From Brachynemurus nebulosus (Eukaryota > Arthropoda > Insecta > Neuroptera > Myrmeleontidae): a stretch of DNA of 64,000 nucleotides. The stretch covers positions 28,442,280-28,506,279 of the forward strand of contig JAPWDM010000008.1 of the NCBI GenBank assembly GCA_035578155.1, in the 5' to 3' direction. A program made the position numbers and the translations under genes. The notes beneath the pieces were generated by a model. The model ran no database searches and was not told the DNA's origin. It saw only the letters and a list, made by a program, of their open reading frames with translations. Positions 9,507 to 22,385 of the stretch are shown one piece after another. The first letter of the stretch is position 1. Each line of letters opens with the position of its first letter.

Positions 9507-10653
9507 TAGAGATGTGCTCGTGAGTACATTTTTACTCACGATCACGCATAGTCACGAATTAGCTTTTGTACTCACGCCCGATCACGAACGAGAAAATTTA
9601 TTTTTTTTCACACTCACGCACGATCACGAACAAAAAAATTTTATGCTTTGACACTCACGCACGCTTACGAATTAAACATAAAAATCTTTGAAACTAATCG
9701 TTGGAATTTTGAATAAAAATCACTATCGCTTTAACAATCAGTTAAAATTATGTCCTTGGGATAAAATCAGAATACGGTTAATAGGGCTAACATTATTACT
9801 GAGATTAATACTGATGCAAATTATATACTATTTAATTTTTTCTGGAAAGTGAGAAAATTTTCAAAATTTTTCATCTAATGATTTATTGTTTAATTTTTGT
9901 TCTTATTGTATTTGTATATAAACATGACATTTCGCACAACCAAACCAAATATCTAGTTTTTTAACAAAATTGTGACAAAATATTTTTTAGTACCTATAAA
10001 TACTTAGAAAATAAATTTTTTTTTAAGATAATGATAATAATAACACAACTTAAAATATTGAAAAAGATAATATTCCTTTAAGTAACCCCTCTTTATATTA
10101 TGTCGTCATGACCATATTGTTCAAAACTGACCTTGTTATTTCCAATTATACTCATTGACTGAGACCGTATATCCACACATCCTGAAAGATGCAGGCTAAT
10201 TTTAAGAATTTCTTAAAAATTTAAGAAATTATTTAAATAAAAACGGAAGAATCAGAACAACATCATAAACACTGTTGGATATTTTTAATTTGTAAATCAT
10301 TTTGTATACACTCTAAGTATCTCGGTAAAGAACTGGAATTTGTTAGTAAGGGTTATTGGATTTCTACCTACTTGTGCTTGTAAAAACCAATATATAAAAA
10401 AAAAAGATTTTTTTGTAGTTAAAATATCAAATTGGTTTAGTTAATATTCCCTAAAATTGAAAATAATAAATTATTTAAAAATTTTTTATTCATGGTCTTT
10501 AACTTTTCGTGACTCACGAATTATTCACGACAAGAAATTAAATGTCACGATTACGCCCACTCACGCACGATCGTAGAAAATTATTCACGATCACGATGGG
10601 TCACGCGTGACCCGGCGGGTCACGCGTGAATTCACGATTTTGGCACATCTCTA
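9507..10653. mobile_element. non-autonomous hAT-type element with TCACG arrays
   Basis: Termini are TAGAGATGTGC on both strands (11 bp perfect), flanked by a perfect 8-bp direct duplication CTACTTAC (9499-9506 and 10654-10661), the hallmark of hAT transposition. Both subterminal zones are packed with CTCACG/ATCACGA-type motifs (9515-9670 and 10505-10640), likely transposase-binding arrays as known for hAT ends. The 1147-bp body has no transposase frame. A related element at 19115-20191 shares the motif and similar termini. Confidence 0.88.
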
Positions 10654-10661
10654 CTACTTAC

Positions 10662-10800
10662 CTTTGGAACCCATCTGGATGCCTTTCTCTCGGCAACTTG
10701 GGCCAGTCGTCACTAGGACGACCGACCCTTTCTTTTTCTCTACTATTGACCGCTACTAACTACTGGTGACTGTCTCTATCGTCTAAAACGTACACACGTT
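10662..10800 (-). other. candidate host 5' exon ending at a duplicated splice donor
   Basis: Minus-strand sequence less AT-rich than its surroundings ends in CCAAAG|GTAAGTAG, an excellent donor (G at 10661, T at 10660). An ATG lies 13 bases before the exon end (10674), giving MGSK before the intron. The hAT element at 9507-10653 inserted exactly so that its 8-bp duplication is this donor, GTAAGTAG, now present on both sides. The transcription start and downstream exons are not visible. It could be a chance match, but the base composition supports a real 5' exon. Confidence 0.35.
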
Positions 10801-11022
10801 GTTTAAGTTTATTGACATGTACCTATATTAATTTCGTAATGCGCGTTTTGCAATATCGGTGGCTCTTCACATGGTATTGCGTCAAAATAATTTTTAAAAG
10901 TAATTAAAAGCCAATAGCAGTAAATTTATTGAAAAAATTATAAGAAAATCTTAAACTAATATTGAAATATTTATTAACACATAACACTACTTAACAAATT
11001 TAACATTTATTGTAAGATTACT

Positions 11023-12515
11023 TTTTGCACGATCGTGTATTTTCATGCACTTACCAATACTGTTGATAATACTAGTAAGTTGCATTTCCCGAACGTTTGT
11101 TTATATCCATGGAAACCCAAAAAATGACAGTGCGGTAAGAAAAGTAATTATTTATACCTCTTTTCACATACAATTGATCATGAGTTTTCGTTAAAAAATT
11201 AAATAATTCTTATATTCGAAACAAATCAATCTTCTATTCTTTTCTAAAAACAAACTGCAATTTTAAAATTTACGTAAGTGCAATAATGAAAGAGACAAAG
11301 CCAAGAAAACGGAAATTATTTAAATTCAAAGTGACGAAGCATGATTAAATTTAACTGAAATGAACCATATTTATATTGAAATTAAAAGTACAATTTGAAC
11401 AAATAGTAAAATTAATCGATTAATATGAAAATTTTCACTAGTTTGCACATTATTATTATTATTAATGTTGCCATTAGTCTTCATAGTTTATTGACATTTC
11501 AAAAGATTGTTCAATCATTAAAATTTTCCGTGGTTTTCATAATCTTCCTTTCATTTTACGAGAATAAATTTGCAGCCAAAATTAAAATGCTTCATTCTCA
11601 CTAGTATTATAGTTTAACAAACTATTTTCATCAATTTTTCTAATAGAAAATTCAAAAAAAATATTCACGGCAATTAAATATCGACACCTAATTTTTTATT
11701 TACAAATATACTTGTCAATTGTCACTAGATTCGTATTATAGTTGCTATAATTATATTTTTGCACGATCGTGTATTTTCATGCATTTACCGATGCTGTTGA
11801 CAATACTGGTAAGTTACATTTCCCGAACGTTTGTTTATATCCATGGAAACCAAAAAATAACAGTGCGGTAAGTGAAATAGATGCGTGGTAAGTGAATAAG
11901 AGTGTGGTAAGTGAAGTTAGCTCAAAAATGATTGTAATTATTTATTTATATTGAAATTAAAAGTACAATTTGAACAATTAGGAAAATAAATCGTTTAATA
12001 TGAAAATTTTCACTAGTTTGCACATTATTATTATTATTATTGGCATTTTTAGTCTTCATATTTTATTGACATTTCAAAAGGTCGTCCAATCGTTAAAATT
12101 GTCTGTGGTTTTCATAATCTTCTGTTCATTTTATTAATGAACTTTGTACTTTTGTACTGAAATTGTACTTTTAATTTCAATATAAATAAATAATTACAAT
12201 CATTTTTGAGCTAACTTCACTTACCACACTCTTATTCACTTACCACGCATCTATTTCACTTACCGCACTGTTATTTATTGGTTTCCATGGATATAAACGA
12301 GAATAAATTTGCAGCCAAAAATAAAATGCGTCATCAGTTTCATTATTCTCACTAATATTATAATTTAACAAACTATTTTCCTCAATTTTTTTAATAGAAA
12401 ATTCAAAAAAAATATTCACGCCGATGAAATATTGATACTTAATTTTTTATTTACAAATATATGTAGTTGTCAGTTGTCACTACAAAGATTCGTATTACTG
12501 CTATAAATATTTATA
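11023..12515. repeat. 0.7-kb tandem duplication with an internal fold-back
   Basis: Copy 1 (11023-11754) and copy 2 (11755-12515) both start TTTTTGCACGATCGTG and share long blocks, including TTTATATCCATGG and CACTAGTTTGCACATTATT. Copy 2 carries an extra segment, 12159-12295, which is the reverse complement of its own 11836-11971, making a 136-bp-arm hairpin. The left arm holds three GGTAAGTGAA-type repeats. Copy 1 has extra sequence at about 11150-11340. No genes seen. Confidence 0.8.
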
Positions 12516-13055
12516 ATATTTATTCATGGCATTCTATGTCATAACATAGAAATATAAATTGCACCTATATTATCCGAATTTTATTTTTTATTTAATATAT
12601 TTTTATTCATTAATTATTTTAAATCGATCCTGCAAAAAATATTATACAATACACGATGCGTTAAGTGCCTTTACTGATCTCGAAATTTGTAAAAACTCGA
12701 CCCTGCGGGTCTCGTGTTCACAACATTTTCTTGATCAGCAAAAGCAACTTACCGAACTTATATTGTAAAGTAGTATTTTGCTTTCAGATTTACTTTTTTT
12801 GCAATTAAACAAAAAATTCTAATAACTATGGATATTTTATAAAAATCATACCCGTAAGAAAGGGAAATTTTGGACAAACAAAGACGGCGATGTTGCTTCC
12901 GAGACTACTAAAGTAGCGGAAGCATTGTGATCACTTTTGAAAAATAAAAAATTTTTTCTCTTCAAAATCAAATTTTTTACGCACATTTTACGTTTTAGAG
13001 CTTCCTGAACAATTTTGCTTTGGGCCGTCCGTCTGCCTGTCCGTCTGTGTGTCTC
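12516..13055. other. non-coding AT-rich stretch
   Basis: No convincing gene. The short frames at 12559-12768 and 12846-13076 lack any recognisable domain and overlap repeat-like sequence. A GTCCGTCTGCCTGTCCGTC run at 13026-13044 leads into the tandem repeat that follows; such runs often sit at TE ends in insects. Confidence 0.4.
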
Positions 13056-13345
13056 CAATTTTGCACCAAGTGGCATAACTTCCGAACTATTCGATTATTT
13101 TTAATGAAATTTTCAGAAATTATGCAGTTTGGCTCCGCGATGGTCCCCTATGAATTTAATCAAAATCGGAGTAACGGTAGCAACGCCGCTACCATGTCAT
13201 TCCAAAATTGCGCCAAGTGGTATAACTTCTGAACTACTCAATTCTTTTTTATGAAATTTTCAGAAATTATGTAATTTGGTTCCTATATGGTCCCCTATGA
13301 ATTTAATCGAAATCGGAGTAACGGTAGCTACGCCGCTATCATGAA
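13056..13345. repeat. two-copy tandem repeat of about 145 bp
   Basis: Two successive copies read CAAGTGG(C/T)ATAACTTC(C/T)GAACTA, then GAAATTTTCAGAAATTATG, then ATGGTCCCCTATGAATTTAATC, then CGGAGTAACGGTAGC (first block near 13065, second near 13211). About 85-90% identical by eye. Non-coding. Confidence 0.8.
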
Positions 13346-13843
13346 ATCCCATTAAATGTCAATATCTTATTTACTGCTAGTCCTATCTCGCTCAAATTTT
13401 TAGGGTATATTGGGGGTTAGTTTCTAAAATATTTTTGCTATTATTTTATAATTTAGCCTTTAAGTCTTTTGAGTTACAACAGTTTTTTATAAACTTCAAG
13501 GCGAAAATATAATTTCAGGGTATATAATATGTATATTTGGTAGAATACTGTTTTAAAGCCTTTTACGACTACGAGGAAGCTGTGTGCCCGCCCTATTGGC
13601 AGCGTATTTTTTTTCTCGTCACTTTAAATTTTCGGGAAAAAGTAGACGTCTAGGCGGGGTAAAGGTTGCTCCAGGGCGCAAAATTTGTAGTTACGCCTCT
13701 GGAACCATCAATCAGTTCATACCAGCTATCAGTATAAAAATTTTATTAGATAATTATTAGTAAAAAACAGTAAATTACTGTCACAAAAATAGTAGTAATG
13801 AGATTATCCGATTTTTATCAGGAGTAATATTTTAAACACACTC

Positions 13844-16280
13844 TGATCCCAACAATTTTTCCCCATGTTAAATTTTGTATGTTCTTACTTGTCTGAAACA
13901 GACTGTATATTAAAATTTTTTATTTAAAACTACCAACGCCAACAATGACTTATTTCTTGTTCGGAAGCTCATGGGTAATCGGTAAACTGGCAAAACAGTG
14001 AAAACATAACAAAATGTAATCAAATAAATTCATTCATTATGTAATGCATTTGTATTCATTTATATTCTGCATCAATGATTTGCGAAACGGCAGTCAAAAT
14101 CATACATTTTAAAAAATTCGAAAGCAAGTATATAATATACCTACAGTTGATCGTAAAAGTATGAATACAATACTGTAACGATATTAACGATATTTTATGT
14201 CGATAAAATTATTTGTTTTTTAAGAAAAACGCGCTTCAAGTTGCGAAATTTCAGGCAGTCACAGCAATCTAACAATAAGTTATATAACGGTATATCCATA
14301 AAATACTAGAAGAAAGGTAAATAGAAAATCGTGTAATCGGCAGTGTGCAGTTCTGAGAAGTTAGGCTAATTAGTATTCACTCGTTCGGTGGTAGTGAATG
14401 AGCATAGATCAATTGATTTGATTGTTATGGTCATTGTTACAACCTTCGCAATATACTTGTTACGGCTAATATGCGAAAACTTCCAAATGAATGTATTTCA
14501 AACATTTTCGGCAGTCATTCGGTTTCTACGCGATTTATCCGAGGGGTTACACGGTTATAACCAACGACCGTTGGTTATTAAACAATTTTTGTAACTTTTA
14601 GTTAATAAAGTTGGGAGTCTATTACAGGTATATTTAAAGCTTTGAACGTTATTCACAAATTAATCTAATTCTAGGTATGTACATATTATTATGTATTGTA
14701 AGTAAAACAATATAATAGAGCTCACTGGGACATATTTAGGAAATATTCTAGAAGTTTTAGAATGATTAAAACAGCAGGAAAAAATATTTTATGTATTTTT
14801 TTAAGGACCTACCTCCTTTATACAATAACGAAGTTTTTTTCGTAGAATCTATGAACATTTTTTTGTAATGTATATTTTTTTTAAATTTTAAAAAAGGTTC
14901 TTCATGCTTAAAGAGGAATAAAATATTTTGGTGTATTTTTTTAATAAGTTAGGGACCTTGCACAATCATGAAAATTTTTCCCGAGTATCTTCAAATACTG
15001 CCCCATAATGTATATTTTTTTCAAATGGAACTTGTTGAAATTACTAAACAAAACATACTCAACAAAAATAAATAGGAAATGATACGCTTGGGATAAATTT
15101 CCCGTCTCTTACTGGACAACGATATTTCTGAAATTTTTCATATTTTCCCGAAAAACGGGCTTGACGAGAAAAAAAATTTATCCTTTCTATTTTCTTTTAT
15201 TCTACTCTTATAAGGAATTTATTATCAATTTTGTGGGGGTTACTTACCATTCCCGAGATATTTGCAAAATTAAATTTTTATCCCAATTTTTGAAGGGCGG
15301 TTTCACCCCTTCAGACCGGTTTTCAGGGTTTTCGGGTTTCTTAGATTTCGACAAAGAATAATATATCAGGATATCATCGAAATCGGAGAGGAACACCTCA
15401 GAATATTTCCTTGTGAGATAAATAGACACGATTTCTTGTGTAATGTTTTTATATACTTTTATTGAATTCTTGAAGAAATTTCGATCGTTAGTATTTGTTG
15501 TTATTGTTGCAATGTTATTTCTTTAACGGATGATGTAATACTGTGAGTTGTTGATAAAACAAACACTATGTTGATAAAACAAACATTTAAACGATTTAAA
15601 AAAAGACATTTTGGATACAACGTGTCCTAACCGATATGTGTTAGCTAATAGAAGAGTCGCTTGCGTATTCGTGTATTATCCATGACATTCGTATAATACG
15701 CGTATTATCCGGTTAATACGCGTACTTTCTATTTCATGCGTATTAACCGTAACATACATAACACATACATACGTATGTAGTATTATATATACGTATGCAA
15801 GATAGATCACCTCACACACACAACACAGATCACACAAATTCAAACTAAAACCAGTGCACATATATAACATATTGGTGGGATATTTTCTATCCTTTTTTGG
15901 TTACACTGGTTTCAGTATTATAGAGATAGCAGTGTTTCCCAATACTCTGTTGGTACATATAATACTTAAAAAATTTTCAAATTTATAGAGTAGAACGTTC
16001 CCTTAATTTAACGTAAATCGTCTTTTATTAAGCCTTCAGTACTACCAATGAATTCCCAGGACACTATTATTATATAAAAATGATGACATTTCTTAAAATA
16101 TAGTTTCACTTTTAATTTGCTTTTGTATTATTAAGCTGAGCCATTAGTAAACTATAATATGTAATATGTAATATTTTCATAGTTAATTTCACAGTTAATT
16201 CAAGGGTTAATTATTAGCCGAATCTGACAAAACATTTTATCTTAAAAAATATAGTAAATGGGAACAATAATTCAAATTAA
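13844..16280. other. interior of the inverted duplication, no gene seen
   Basis: AT-rich DNA. A 68-codon frame at 14388-14594 contains a hydrophobic stretch but begins with GTG and matches nothing I know. Low-complexity TATTACG/AATACG steps occur at 15660-15760. Phrases such as ACTGGTTTCAGTATTATAGAG (15904) recur at 30458, hinting at a dispersed repeat. Confidence 0.4.
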
Positions 16281-16473
16281 TATATTTTGTTTATTGTGTT
16301 TGGAATATGAATCTGTTCTGCAAAACAGAGAAGGAAATAAGGTGTTCATAGGTATATATATATATATATATCTTTTTATTTTGTTTGGAATATGAACACC
16401 TGGAATGAACACGATATTTCCTTCTCTGTTTTGCAGAACAGATTCATATTCCAAACACAATAAACAAAATATA
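16281..16473. repeat. perfect 59-bp inverted repeat with TA-rich loop
   Basis: 16281-16339 and 16415-16473 are exact reverse complements. The 75-bp spacer carries a (TA) run and a second, offset copy of the GGTGTTCATA/TATGAACACC arms, so a nested stem is possible. A further 24-bp palindrome follows (16559-16582 with 16604-16627, core TTTTTGTACCCC). No target duplication seen. Confidence 0.88.
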
Positions 16474-16805
16474 GTCGATAAGATTAAGTAAAATGAACAT
16501 TAAGTAACCTAAGAGAATGATTATAAAATTAAGACCGAAAGCAATTGGTTATTTTGTACAATAATAATATTTTTGTACCCCTTTCCCACAAGAAAAAGGG
16601 CAAGGGGGTACAAAAATATTATTATTGAAACCTAAGGGAATCAACTTTATCAACAATATTCGATAGATTTTAAAATATTACACCTGATAAAAATTGGATA
16701 ATCTCATTACCTACTACAATTTTTGTGACAGTAATTTACTATTTTTCTAATAATTATCTAATAAAATTTTTATACTGATAGTTGGTATGAACTGATTGAT
16801 GATTC

Positions 16806-17036
16806 CAGAGGCGTAACTACAAATTTTGCGCCCTGGAGCCAATCGTAACCAAGCGCTCCCCGCCTAGACGTCTACTTTTTCCCGAAAATTTAGAGTGACG
16901 AGAAAAAAAACGTGGCCGTCTTTATTTGTCCTAAATTTCTCTTTCTTGCGCCCTTTTATTTTTCTCCTATTGCAACCCTTATTACCATGTGCCCTGGAGT
17001 GGCTGCTCCACCTACTCCATTGTAGTTATAACTCTG
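16806..17036. mobile_element. short hAT-type MITE (231 bp)
   Basis: Left end CAGAGGCGTAACTAC, right end complement CAGAGTTATAACTAC. Flanks GATGATTC (16798-16805) and ATTGATTC (17037-17044) agree at 6 of 8 positions, consistent with an aged 8-bp hAT duplication. A truncated second copy in reverse lies at 13603-13701. Non-coding. Confidence 0.65.
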
Positions 17037-17651
17037 ATTGATTCCGTAAATTATGCTTGTATTATATGTCGTAATTTTCCGCTGTATTCATACTTTTGCA
17101 GCCAACTGTTTTGGTCCTCGTATGTTTCGAACAGTAAACTTTCTTTTATTACGCAGAAATAACCATATTCCTAGAATGAAACGAATCTATATATAAGTAC
17201 AACCCTTGTATTCTGTATGTAGTAATAATGACATCATTTCCAACTACCAGAAATTTTCTAGAGACCATTTATTTGTATAAAATAACCCTCAGAATCATAA
17301 TAAATGTGCAATGATGCAGTATTTACATCTTTTTAATGTCTATATGTGTTGTTTTATTGATGAAGAAATGAACTCTGCTGTTTCTATGTATGTATACATG
17401 TAATGTGTTTCTAATAAATCATTCTCATGTCTGCTTGCTATAATACTGTACTAAAAAAAATATTCCCAATTTATGAAAATTATTTCCAGTTGTCATAAAA
17501 TATATTAAGATATAGCAATCGTAAAAGATATTGAGGGAAAACTGAAAAGGACAGAATTCTAATGACAATCTCATGCATTTAATTTTTGTATATCAAAAAT
17601 TTTGTAAAATATATTTATATTAGTACAATTGTTTGTGTAATAGATATCGAT

Positions 17652-17998
17652 AAATAAATTAAAGTAAAAAAAATGTTTTTTAAAAAAAGCTTTTATTTAA
17701 AAATGAGCTAAAAAAAAATAAAATAATTTTTGAGTGAAGTTTGAAGCAATATGCAACATAATTTATAAAAGCTTGAGGCGTTATCATTAGTTATTTCTGT
17801 TTTGGGTGTTTTGGATATACGTATAAGTGTAGCTATTTTACTTTTCAGTAGTTACCAAACTTAATTAAACGCCTCAAGCTTTTATAAATTATGTTGCATA
17901 TTGCTTCAAACTTCACTCAAAAATTATTTTATTTTTTTTAGCTCATTTTTAAATAAAAGCTTTTTCTTAAAAAACATTTTTTTTACTTTAATTTATTT
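17652..17998. repeat. 131-bp inverted repeat, 85-bp loop
   Basis: 17652-17782 and 17868-17998 are reverse complements with about one mismatch. No terminal motif or target duplication is obvious, so this is a simple fold-back rather than a recognisable MITE. Spacer 17783-17867 is unique. Confidence 0.88.
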
Positions 17999-19106
17999 TC
18001 TACTTTTTAGTCTGATCACAATTAATTTAAAAAAAGAAAAAAAAAACTAAAGAAGTAATTTTTTTACCTATATTTTAATCGGTTAATTTACCCTAATCAG
18101 ACATAACTATGGAAACAAAAAATTGCAACGTAAAATCAATGGACAATATTTGACAATCCGAAATGTCAAAAAGTTTCACAGGACTAAAAATCAACAATTT
18201 TGGTTTTGGGACGATTTAGGACAAAACTAATTATACAATATTGCATTGTCATCAAGGTTAGACACGTATGCAAAATTTGAAATCTCTAGCTCAATTAGAA
18301 ACTGCCTAAATTTTGATTCCAAGATTTGATATAAACCAACATACTAACATACCAAGTTAAACAAAAGCTTTTAAAAAGTACTTCATTAATACTACATATC
18401 TTGAAAGTGTTTTCCGTTCTGTTCAGTAGTATATTTATAGGAAGGTCAAATGGGCCATAACCCGAATCGGCAATTTCAGGAGACAATAAATTGACAAACT
18501 GTAAAATAAAAGGAAGCTTCAAAACGAACACTGACAAAAAAAAGATGAAAACAAAATTTATTTATTTAAACTTATTTACATTTTCTAAGTATTTTACAAT
18601 AGGTATGTTATTAAAATAATACAAAAAGTATAAAAACAACCAAAAATTAATTACTGTTCAGTATGTACAACCCTGTTTTCGCAGTTGAGTGATAAAATGA
18701 AGTCACATTTACATTTGTATCGTAGTTCTATATTAGAAATATACAACGTTATGTCAACTATAGCCATTGTTTCTAAAACATTACTGTTCTTAATGTAACA
18801 ATTTTAGGTAACAAGCTTACTGTAAATCATAAACTCATAAATTAAATTTTATTGTATCAATTTAATTTTTTAATATATTAAACATATAAAAATTAAAAAA
18901 ATACAATTATTAGTTATTTTAGTTATTACTGAATTCTTATCCCAGTCAGGGAACATTTTTGTCCGGGCAACATATTTTTATGGGTCCCGCAATAAACATT
19001 TATCGGTAATTTATTTTTGTATTTTAAGTTCACTTGTCACGGGCCACAGCAGTCAAATTTTTTAATATTTTAGTTATCTAATTTTTATTTCTCACGTTTT
19101 GGTGAC
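17999..19106. other. non-coding AT-rich stretch
   Basis: No gene recognised. The minus frame at 18295-18537 has no start context or domain. Scattered TCACG words near 19020-19095 may belong to the neighbouring hAT family. Confidence 0.4.
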
Positions 19107-19114
19107 TTGTTTAC

Positions 19115-20191
19115 TAGATATGTTGTCCGTGCGTGACTTTTTCGTGTCACGATGCTGCTCACGACGCTCACGCGTGATTGTCGTGTGAAGTAAAATTTGA
19201 AGTTACTGCCGTGAGTAAACGTGAACGTGAGTTAAGTTTTATTGGAGTGAATTTTCGTGACTGCTAGAAAGTATTGCCACTCACGAAAAAAACTTTGTTA
19301 CTATTTTATTTTGTATTTAGTTGATCCTATATCTTGTAAAAATGTTATAATTTTTATTAAAAAAAAAAAAAAATGCGTTTTTACAAAACACTAAATTTTA
19401 AACTGAATTCCTGTACCTATAAGATTTATGACAGATCACCCTACAACGAACGGCCCTAGCTTTAGGGAAAGGATAAAATATATTACAAATGTTTATTTTT
19501 TATTTTTAATTGTATTATGTTTGGGAAAAAATTTCAAAAAGGCTCGGTAAGAGAAAGAGTATGTTTTCTTTTTGTTTTTTTTTTTTGTTTTTTTTTTTTT
19601 TGTTTTTTCTTTTTTTTTGTTTTTTTTGTTTTTTTTTTTTTTGATAAAAGTTTTGATGAAGTTTTTTTTTTACTTGAATTTTTGGGAAAAAAATGTTTAA
19701 AAAATTTTCTTTTGCGCCCGGGGCCGCTTATTTTTTTTTTTTGCCGACTTGTCAAAATTGAAACTTTTTATGACTACTTATAAGTCGCCATTCGTCATCC
19801 AAAGTATTGAAAATTTTCCTTACCCCCAATTCTAACCCCCACTTACAAATTTTCATAAGGGCGCCCTTGCTACGACGTAGATTTCAGTTTACATAGTGTC
19901 ATTAATCACACAGAAAATTACAAAGATATCGCGGTGTTACTTAAACTGTCAAATCGGTCAAATCCATATTCTGTGGACTGACTATAGTTAAATATATACA
20001 AGGAACCTAAATTCACGCCATTCACGAAAATACTTATAGGCGGAGGGCATGGGTCATATTATAATATACTACGTGGTCGTGCGTGAACAAAAATATTTTA
20101 ATTTTTATTTTCATGATTGTGCGTGAACTTTTAAAACCGACTGTGAGCGTGAGTGATCGTGAGAGGAAAAGTACCCACAACAACATCTCTA
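19115..20191. mobile_element. second hAT-type element with TCACG arrays
   Basis: Left end TAGATATGTTGT, right end complement TAGAGATGTTGT, flanked by a perfect 8-bp duplication TTGTTTAC (19107-19114 and 20192-20199). Subterminal zones are rich in CACGAA/GTGAGTG words (19130-19290 and 20070-20165), as in the element at 9507-10653, so the two belong to one family. The centre is T-run low complexity (19560-19745) that yields spurious Phe-rich and Lys-rich frames. No transposase. Confidence 0.86.
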
Positions 20192-20199
20192 TTGTTTAC

Positions 20200-21340
20200 C
20201 CACTTACCATTGATATTTCTACGATTTTAACAATAGCCTATCAGTTACCAACAAATTTTTTTTGATTACAAGAGAAACTGAAATGACTGTACAAACTTTA
20301 CACCTAGGATTAAAAGTCCTACTTTCTGTGCTCGTTATGTAATAGACTATTGAAAAAGTACTAATATTTTTAATTGATTTCAGACGTTCATGATAATGTC
20401 CAATTATAAAAACATCATTAATACGTACATATTAATTTTTACTTCACTATTATATAGGTACCGCATAAAAATTAATTTATTTATAACAATATGAAACAAG
20501 ATAGGTAGATAAAATAAAACGATACAGAAATATTTTGTATCACAACGGGCACTAGGATGGCAAGCGCGGGGGAGGAAATGTTGCTGAATTTACAGAATAC
20601 GCTGAACGTACAGCAGAATACAAGTTTGCTTACTATAATTTTCATTGCGCTTGATAGGTATGTAGGTAGGTGGGGGGGGGGGGGGAGATCGCTCCTGTGT
20701 AGTTACCTACCGGTCGTGTGAGAATGAATAAGCGTCGTCATAAGTCACTGATGCAGAAAATAAATGTCACGCTGTTTGTTGCGGTTAATTGAAAATTTAT
20801 CATTTATACAATTTATTCACCCACCACTCATACATATACTAGTATTGTTGGCATGTATTGTTTCATATTTCACAAGTAAATAAATCATCATAAACTTATT
20901 ATTGCTTTTTTATTATAAAAATTACATTTAAAATTTCCCGTTGTCTGCCTACAATCCCTAATTTTGGAATCAATTCAGTACCACTAATGCTTTTGAATTA
21001 ATCTTAGTAATTCTGAATTAAAAATTTAACTTTATGGTTGCCTGTGATAATGTCAAAATAGCTTACTTTTTTTCCCACGTGAATAAAAGGGAATAAACAA
21101 ATTCATTTCTACAGTAACGATTGAATACAAGCCATAATAATCGTCATCTATAAATAATTCAAAATAGATATGTATGTTAAAATTTTTCCATTATTCGTTA
21201 ATTTTTTTAAATTTTAATTTACAATTTCAAAAAATATTGTGTGCAACCCGTGCAATGCATGAGCGTTTTTTTCACTCGTCGCAATGCTCCAACTCGGTCT
21301 GCAGGCCCATTTGACCAAATTTCAACTTGTGACGAAAATG
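20200..21340. other. non-coding stretch with a G14 run
   Basis: Contains a 14-base pure G run (20672-20685) after AGGTAGGTAGGT steps, in a locally GC-richer patch (20545-20730). No gene recognised. Confidence 0.45.
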
Positions 21341-21624
21341 CAGTCGAATACCCGTTATAAGACTACTCTAGGGGACGTAGGGAAAATTTTTCGTCTGCAT
21401 TTTTTATGCCCTCACTACCACCCACTTAATTTTGTCGCTCGACTACTCCTTATGAGATTATTTCATTTCAGCGTTATATTCCTATACTTAAAATTAGTTA
21501 GTAATTTTAACAATTCTAGCACAGTCTTATGAGGAGTGGTCTGGTACAAAACTTGAAAAAGTGATTAAGTGGGGGAAATTGCAACTGCTGACTGAGGGGA
21601 AGTATTATAACGGGTATTCGACTG
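21341..21624. mobile_element. pogo/Tigger-like MITE
   Basis: Both ends read CAGTCGAATACCCGTTATAA inward (20 bp, perfect). The right end is flanked by TA; the left flank reads TG, likely a mutated TA. Terminal CAG plus a TA target is typical of the pogo/Tigger group. 284 bp, no transposase. Confidence 0.72.
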
Positions 21625-22377
21625 TATCTTCATTTTGCAGTTTATTGCATAAATAACTATTTTCAATTCCAGAACTAAAATAGGTACAATATACTTTAAT
21701 CTTTCATAACAGGGAGTAAAAATTGTTAGACACTTTTAGTCTCAAGGGACTAAAAATCACATCACATTTTTTTATAGGTACCAGTTTTTTAAATACCAAT
21801 TTTATAAATACATGTCTGAAGCGTCTTATAATAATATCGATATCAATAATATCGTCAGCTAGATTGAAACAACTGTTTTTCTGAAGATGCATTAAAATTT
21901 CGAATCAATTCATCAGATATGTACACAGAGATATTATGTACTACCGTTTTGAAAAAAAGAATTTCAAGAAAAACCTGATTAAAATTTAACGATCAGTTAT
22001 ATATATTAGACCATCTATCTGAGACTTCACCATATTTCCTTTGTAAGTAACCCTTCTTCACAGGATGATGGCCTTAACTTCCTAAAGTAAAAGAAAAATT
22101 AATTTTCTGAAAATTTTACTATATTGTAAAGCTTTAAGGCCCATTTCACACTAGAGTGTCGCCCTCGATACATTCTTGATTCCCTCTCCGTTCGATAGAA
22201 TATTTTTACACAGGAAACAATGAGCGTATCCATATCATCGCTACGATCTAACAATAAGTATGATTCTAATCGCGGTTCAATACTGATTTTATTGGAGTGA
22301 CATGAAACCAATATTACAACGCCACTCAATTATATCAAGAGAAGATTTTATTAAACCGAGAGCATATCGAAAGAGGT
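21625..22377. other. non-coding stretch
   Basis: No gene recognised. The minus frames at 21704-21892 and 22099-22329 show no domain or splice context that I trust. Confidence 0.35.
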
Positions 22378-22385
22378 ATTGTGAT

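Larger units (their letters stand above)
13603..16910. repeat. inverted duplication of about 240 bp enclosing 2.8 kb
   Basis: 13603-13843 matches the reverse complement of 16672-16910 at over 90%. Each arm contains one end of the same hAT-like element (CAGAGGCGTAACTAC) plus its adjoining target sequence, so the arms are not simple transposon termini. The duplication happened after the hAT insertion. The enclosed 13844-16671 has no recognisable gene. Confidence 0.8.

Noticed and set aside
14388..14594. 68-codon frame with a hydrophobic helix, possible small membrane protein
   Set aside because: Starts with GTG, no homologue recognised, no splice or expression cue; AT-rich DNA yields hydrophobic helices easily.
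19517..19783. Phe-rich (+) and Lys-rich (-) ORFs
   Set aside because: Products of a T-run low-complexity centre inside a hAT element.
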